NCBI GenBank assembly: GCA_030613665.1
Contig: JAUWLN010000004.1
Span: 1-27,513, forward strand
From: Dehalococcoidia bacterium
GTDB taxonomy: Bacteria > Chloroflexota > Dehalococcoidia > Dehalococcoidales > RBG-16-60-22
Direction of reading: 5' to 3'
DNA: 27,513 nt
Within the stretch, counting starts at the first letter, position 1. Each line of letters opens with the position of its first letter. Below the pieces are notes generated by a model. The model was not told the DNA's origin, did not search any database, and saw only the letters and a program-made list of their open reading frames with translations. This document shows, in pieces, positions 24,840-27,513 of this stretch. The translations under genes and the position numbers were made by a program.

Positions 24840-25571
24840 ATGCGTTACGCCATCATCGCGGATATACACGCCAACCTGAACGCCTTTGAGGCGATCCTGG
24901 ATGATATGGAGCGGCGAGGAGGGGTGGACGAGATATGGTGCCTGGGCGATATCGTCGGCTACGGGCCCGACCCCCACGAGTGCATCGAGCGGCTGCGACA
25001 GTACAACCATGTCTGCGTGGCCGGAAACCATGACTGGGGAGCCATCGGCCAGATAAGCACCGCCGATTTCAACCCCGATGCCGCGCTTGCCTGCCAGTGG
25101 ACCGCCGGTCAGCTGAATAAGAAAGATATAAAATACCTGGAAAAGCTCCCTCTGACAATCGATAAAGATATATTCACGCTGGTACACGGCAGCCCCCGGG
25201 AGCCGATATGGGAATACGTCATATCAGCCAGCATCGCCCGGGAGAACTTCAACTTCTTCCAGTCGCCCTATTGCCTGGTCGGTCATTCTCACGTCCCCAT
25301 CGTCTTCAGGGAAGAAGACGGCTCCTTTACATCCAGTCGGCTGGTAGACAACATCGGACTTGCCGTGGGGGAAAGCCGGCTGATTCTCAATCCGGGAGGG
25401 GTGGGACAACCGCGTGACGGAGACCCGCGCGCCAGCTACGCCATCTACGACAGTGAAACCAGAATAGTAAAACCGCACCGCATACCCTATGACGTTGCCG
25501 CTGTACAGGACAGGATGATGGATAAAGGTCTGCCCGTACGGCTGGCGGTAAGATTGCAGCAAGGTATATGA
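24840..25571 (+). CDS. Metallophosphoesterase, calcineurin-like (YfcE/ApaH-like)
   Basis: A 243-aa dinuclear-metal phosphoesterase with all five metal motifs: ADIHAN (D-x-H), GDIVGYGPDP, GNHD, LVHGSP and GHSHVP. The overall pattern fits the bacterial single-domain phosphodiesterase family often labelled 'metallophosphoesterase' or, loosely, protein phosphatase. The substrate cannot be told from sequence. The start at ATG 24840 gives MRYAIIADIHANL, typical of the family, and the extended -10 ends 6 nt before it, so the mRNA is probably leaderless. The MmgE/PrpD gene follows after 36 nt. Confidence 0.9.
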   Translation: MRYAIIADIHANLNAFEAILDDMERRGGVDEIWCLGDIVGYGPDPHECIERLRQYNHVCVAGNHDWGAIGQISTADFNPDAALACQWTAGQLNKKDIKYLEKLPLTIDKDIFTLVHGSPREPIWEYVISASIARENFNFFQSPYCLVGHSHVPIVFREEDGSFTSSRLVDNIGLAVGESRLILNPGGVGQPRDGDPRASYAIYDSETRIVKPHRIPYDVAAVQDRMMDKGLPVRLAVRLQQGI

Positions 25572-25607
25572 TTATTTTTTAACTCATTATAGATTAAGGA
25601 GGACCAA

Positions 25608-26966
25608 ATGACCGTAACCGAGCAGGTAGCCAGATTTGTGGTCGATACCGGCTTCAACGACATCCCCCAGAAGACAGTGCAGTACGCCAGGGAACTGGCG
25701 CTGTGCAATCTGGGCTCAATGATATGGGGCTCAACGCGTCCGGCGGGCCGGATTGTCACCAAGTTTGTCCGCGATATCGGCGGGACGCCCGAGGCCGGAG
25801 TCATCGGCGGCGGATTCAAGACCTCACTGCCGAATGCCGCCCTGGCCAACGGTAATTTCGCACACTCATCGGAATGGGAGGGCGACAGCCGACCGGAGAT
25901 GGTAAGCATGATGACCGTTTTCCCGGTTGTTTTCCCGGTCGCCGAGAAAGTGGGCGCCTCCGGGAAAGATGTGCTGGAAGCGGCCATCATCGCCCACGAA
26001 GTGCAGTCGCGAATCGGACTCGCCTGCCTGCCCGCCACCGGCAGGGGTTTCTTCGCCGTGCCCGTGTTCGGCAACTTCGGCGCCACCGTGGCCGCCGCCA
26101 AGCTGCTCAAATTAAATGTAAACCAGATACTGAATGCCTTCGGCATCGTTGCCTCGCAGGCAGCTGGAACATTAAGGCACCACTCGACCATGACCCACTT
26201 CGTTGAGACCGGGTTTGCCTGCCGCAATGGCGTCACGGCAGCCCTGCTCGCCGGAGAAGGCATAAACGCCGATACCAATATCCTGGAAGATGGCGCCCTT
26301 GGCCCTGGCTTCGGCAGCGCCGTTGCCGGAAAGGAAGATTACCATATTGAGAAAGTGACCGGGGGACTGGGCAAGGAGTTCCGCTTCAACCTCCTGGATA
26401 CCAAGATATTCCCCTGCCATTCCCTCCAGCAGCGCCCTCTCGAAGCGGCGCTCTATCTAGTCAAAGAGAATGATATTGCCGGTGATGACGTGGCCAGCGT
26501 TGAGGTTGAGATGAGTCCAGGCGCCGTGCATGAACTCGACCTGCTCGAACCTCCGGATGCTGAGCACTCAAGGGTCAGTTTGCAGCACGGCATAGCTGGT
26601 GTCCTGCTGGACAGGCGGGCCGACCGGCATATCTTCACCGAGGAGAAGCGGGTTGACCCCGGGTTCAAAGAGGCCCGACAGAAAGTTAAACTAATTCCCC
26701 GGCCGGACTGGACCACACCGTGGCCGGAGGGCTTTGATGTCGTGACCATCAAACTGAAGAACGGGCGGGAACACAGCGTTAAATGGGAAGCCTGGCGCGG
26801 ATACCACGGGACGCCCATGACCACCGACGAGCTGATGGCCAAATACAGAGACGGCACCGCTGAAGTCCTTTCTAAAGCGCAGGCAGACCGCTCCATAGAG
26901 CTAGTGCTCAACCTGGATAACGTTAAAGACATATCTGAACTGGCGAAGATAATCGCCTTCCCTTGA
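25608..26966 (+). CDS. MmgE/PrpD family protein
   Basis: A 452-aa member of the MmgE/PrpD superfamily (2-methylcitrate dehydratase, cis-aconitate decarboxylase, iminodisuccinate epimerase). Seen: the helical N-terminal domain with AALANGNFAHSSEWEGDSRP, VLEAAIIAHEVQSRIG, FGATVAAAKLLKLN, IVASQAAGTLRHHS and KIFPCHSLQQRPLEAAL. The usual GFHPT and YPCCRYTHPALDA stretches are altered (GFFAVPVFG; FPCHSLQQRPLEA), so it is probably not a methylcitrate dehydratase, and no prp genes are nearby. ATG 25608 has a strong AAGGAGG upstream, in contrast to the leaderless gene before it. The reaction is unknown. Its stop codon overlaps the SRP RNA promoter. Confidence 0.88.
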   Translation: MTVTEQVARFVVDTGFNDIPQKTVQYARELALCNLGSMIWGSTRPAGRIVTKFVRDIGGTPEAGVIGGGFKTSLPNAALANGNFAHSSEWEGDSRPEMVSMMTVFPVVFPVAEKVGASGKDVLEAAIIAHEVQSRIGLACLPATGRGFFAVPVFGNFGATVAAAKLLKLNVNQILNAFGIVASQAAGTLRHHSTMTHFVETGFACRNGVTAALLAGEGINADTNILEDGALGPGFGSAVAGKEDYHIEKVTGGLGKEFRFNLLDTKIFPCHSLQQRPLEAALYLVKENDIAGDDVASVEVEMSPGAVHELDLLEPPDAEHSRVSLQHGIAGVLLDRRADRHIFTEEKRVDPGFKEARQKVKLIPRPDWTTPWPEGFDVVTIKLKNGREHSVKWEAWRGYHGTPMTTDELMAKYRDGTAEVLSKAQADRSIELVLNLDNVKDISELAKIIAFP

Positions 26967-26991
26967 CAAAGCAGGGCGGGCGGTTTAGCAT
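26963..26991 (+). promoter_or_regulatory. Promoter of SRP RNA
   Basis: TTGACA (26963-26968) overlaps the TGA of the MmgE/PrpD gene. A 17-nt spacer leads to TAGCAT (26986-26991), and the folded RNA's 5' end at 26998 lies exactly 7 nt downstream. The agreement between promoter and RNA end supports both calls. Confidence 0.75.
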
Positions 26992-26997
26992 TTCTTT

Positions 26998-27268
26998 GAG
27001 GTCGTGCTAGACGGGGAGCTAGCGGTGCCCTGAACCTGCAATCCGCTACAGCAGGGTTGAATTCCGGCTTGAGGCTCTTGTCTGGTAGGACTACTCTGGT
27101 CAAGCGGTGTTGAAGGCCGGGTCCTGCGCGGCGGAAGGCTATGAATCCCGTCAGGTCCGAGAGGAAGCAGCGGTAAATGGTATTTTCCGGGTGCCGCAGG
27201 ATTGCCTGGCTGGAGCTGGCTGGCCCGAGCAAGCTATTGGGCGGGGTCAAGGGCAGGTGCACGGCCTC
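26998..27268 (+). ncRNA. ffs: Signal recognition particle RNA, large bacterial type
   Basis: RNA core of the SRP that works with Ffh to target nascent membrane proteins. The 5' GAGGTCGTGC (26998-27007) pairs with 3' GCACGGCCTC (27259-27268) over ten bases with one G-U, setting the ends at ~271 nt. The Alu-side conserved block runs from GGGGAGCTAGCGGTGCCCTG (27017-27036) to GCAATCCGCTA (27040-27050). The Ffh-binding helix 8 region reads GTCAGGTCCGAGAGGAAGCA near 27150 with the flanking GCGGTAA. This is the long, Alu-containing form kept in Gram-positives and Chloroflexota, not the 4.5S form. It sits between the MmgE/PrpD gene and rsmA. Confidence 0.93.
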
Positions 27269-27304
27269 ACTATTTCTATGAACCGTTTCATGGGCAGGTG
27301 TCAT

Positions 27305-27513
27305 TTGGAAAAGGAATCGCTGCTGGCCGAAACCAAGAATTTACTGCGCCGCTCCGGTTTGAGGGCACGGAAAAGGCTGGGTCAGCACTTCCTCATCGAC
27401 GACGCCGTACGGCAGCAGATACTTTCCGCGGCCGAACTCACCACAGACGATACCGTTCTGGAAGTAGGCCCGGGGCTGGGAATTATGACCAGAGAACTTG
27501 CCCGGAAAGTCCG
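27305..27513 (+). CDS. rsmA: 16S rRNA (adenine1518/1519-N6)-dimethyltransferase RsmA (5' part)
   Basis: Dimethylates two adenines of helix 45 in 16S rRNA late in small-subunit assembly. The first ~69 codons are in the window and open to the edge: LLAETKNLLRRSGLRARKRL, GQHFLIDD (the family's LGQNFL) and the SAM-binding TVLEVGPGLGIMTREL. TTG 27305 gives a family-like N-terminus and has AGGTG 4 nt upstream. In-frame ATGs at 27290 and 27278 are alternatives without a Shine-Dalgarno. The gene begins shortly after the SRP RNA. Confidence 0.92.
   Translation, partial: MEKESLLAETKNLLRRSGLRARKRLGQHFLIDDAVRQQILSAAELTTDDTVLEVGPGLGIMTRELARKV

Noticed and set aside
26453..27304. A 283-codon minus-strand open frame
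   Set aside because: It runs across the MmgE/PrpD 3' end and the entire SRP RNA, is low in complexity and has no recognisable motif.
1..27513. CRISPR arrays, insertion sequences, prophage genes
   Set aside because: No regular repeats, transposase or integrase frames or terminal inverted repeats were seen; only the DUF3800 fragment hints at past mobile DNA.

Overview
The window looks like chromosomal DNA of an anaerobic bacterium of the Chloroflexota, most likely a Dehalococcoidia/Dehalococcoidales relative (inference). The evidence is a compact nine-gene shikimate/Phe/Tyr operon whose order I associate with Dehalococcoides, a large (~270 nt) SRP RNA with an Alu-type domain, an anaerobe-type homocysteine biosynthesis cluster, and a set of extended -10 promoters. 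Most content is housekeeping; accessory elements are few (a HEPN-like orphan, a DUF3800 remnant, a decayed STT3 gene).

Layout. 1-3061 (minus): prs, a small DUF2007 protein and secA (C-terminus lies outside the window), tightly packed. 3062-3355 is a gene-free divergent promoter region. 3356-6418 (plus): pyrG and rho. 6503-9114 (plus): an STT3/AglB-type oligosaccharyltransferase gene broken by two single-base insertions and an in-frame amber codon. 9265-17731 (minus): aroF-aroB-aroD-aroE-aroK-aroA-aroC-pheA-tyrA, nearly all overlapping by 4-17 nt, covering DAHP synthesis through prephenate to the branch enzymes of Phe and Tyr. 18059-18403 (plus): rsfS. 18425-20986 (minus): thiL, a hotdog-HAD fusion gene and ndk. 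21080-21892 (minus): an orphan hypothetical. 21982-24369 (minus): DUF39/COG1900, NIL-ferredoxin and UPF0280/COG2122, the homocysteine module. 24524-24715 (minus): a DUF3800 fragment. 24840-26966 (plus): a metallophosphoesterase and an MmgE/PrpD protein. 26998-27268 (plus): SRP RNA. 27305-end (plus): start of rsmA/ksgA.

The most striking finding lies in the leader of the aro operon. A consensus-like promoter (17991-17962) is followed by an unannotated 26-codon ORF (17932-17852) with nine consecutive aromatic codons (YYYFYYFFW). After it come segments that can fold as a 1:2 hairpin, a 13-bp 2:3 antiterminator and a 3:4 intrinsic terminator ending in a U run. This is the full architecture of a ribosome-mediated attenuator sensing Tyr, Phe and Trp together, placed in front of the entire shikimate pathway rather than one branch.

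A second candidate regulator lies before the homocysteine cluster. An 11-bp helix can hide the Shine-Dalgarno and start codon of the DUF39 gene, and a GNRA-capped hairpin competes with it. Several promoters share an extended -10 close to TGCTATAAT. In at least two genes (thiL and the metallophosphoesterase), and probably a third, the -10 sits 6-7 nt before the ATG, which predicts leaderless mRNAs.
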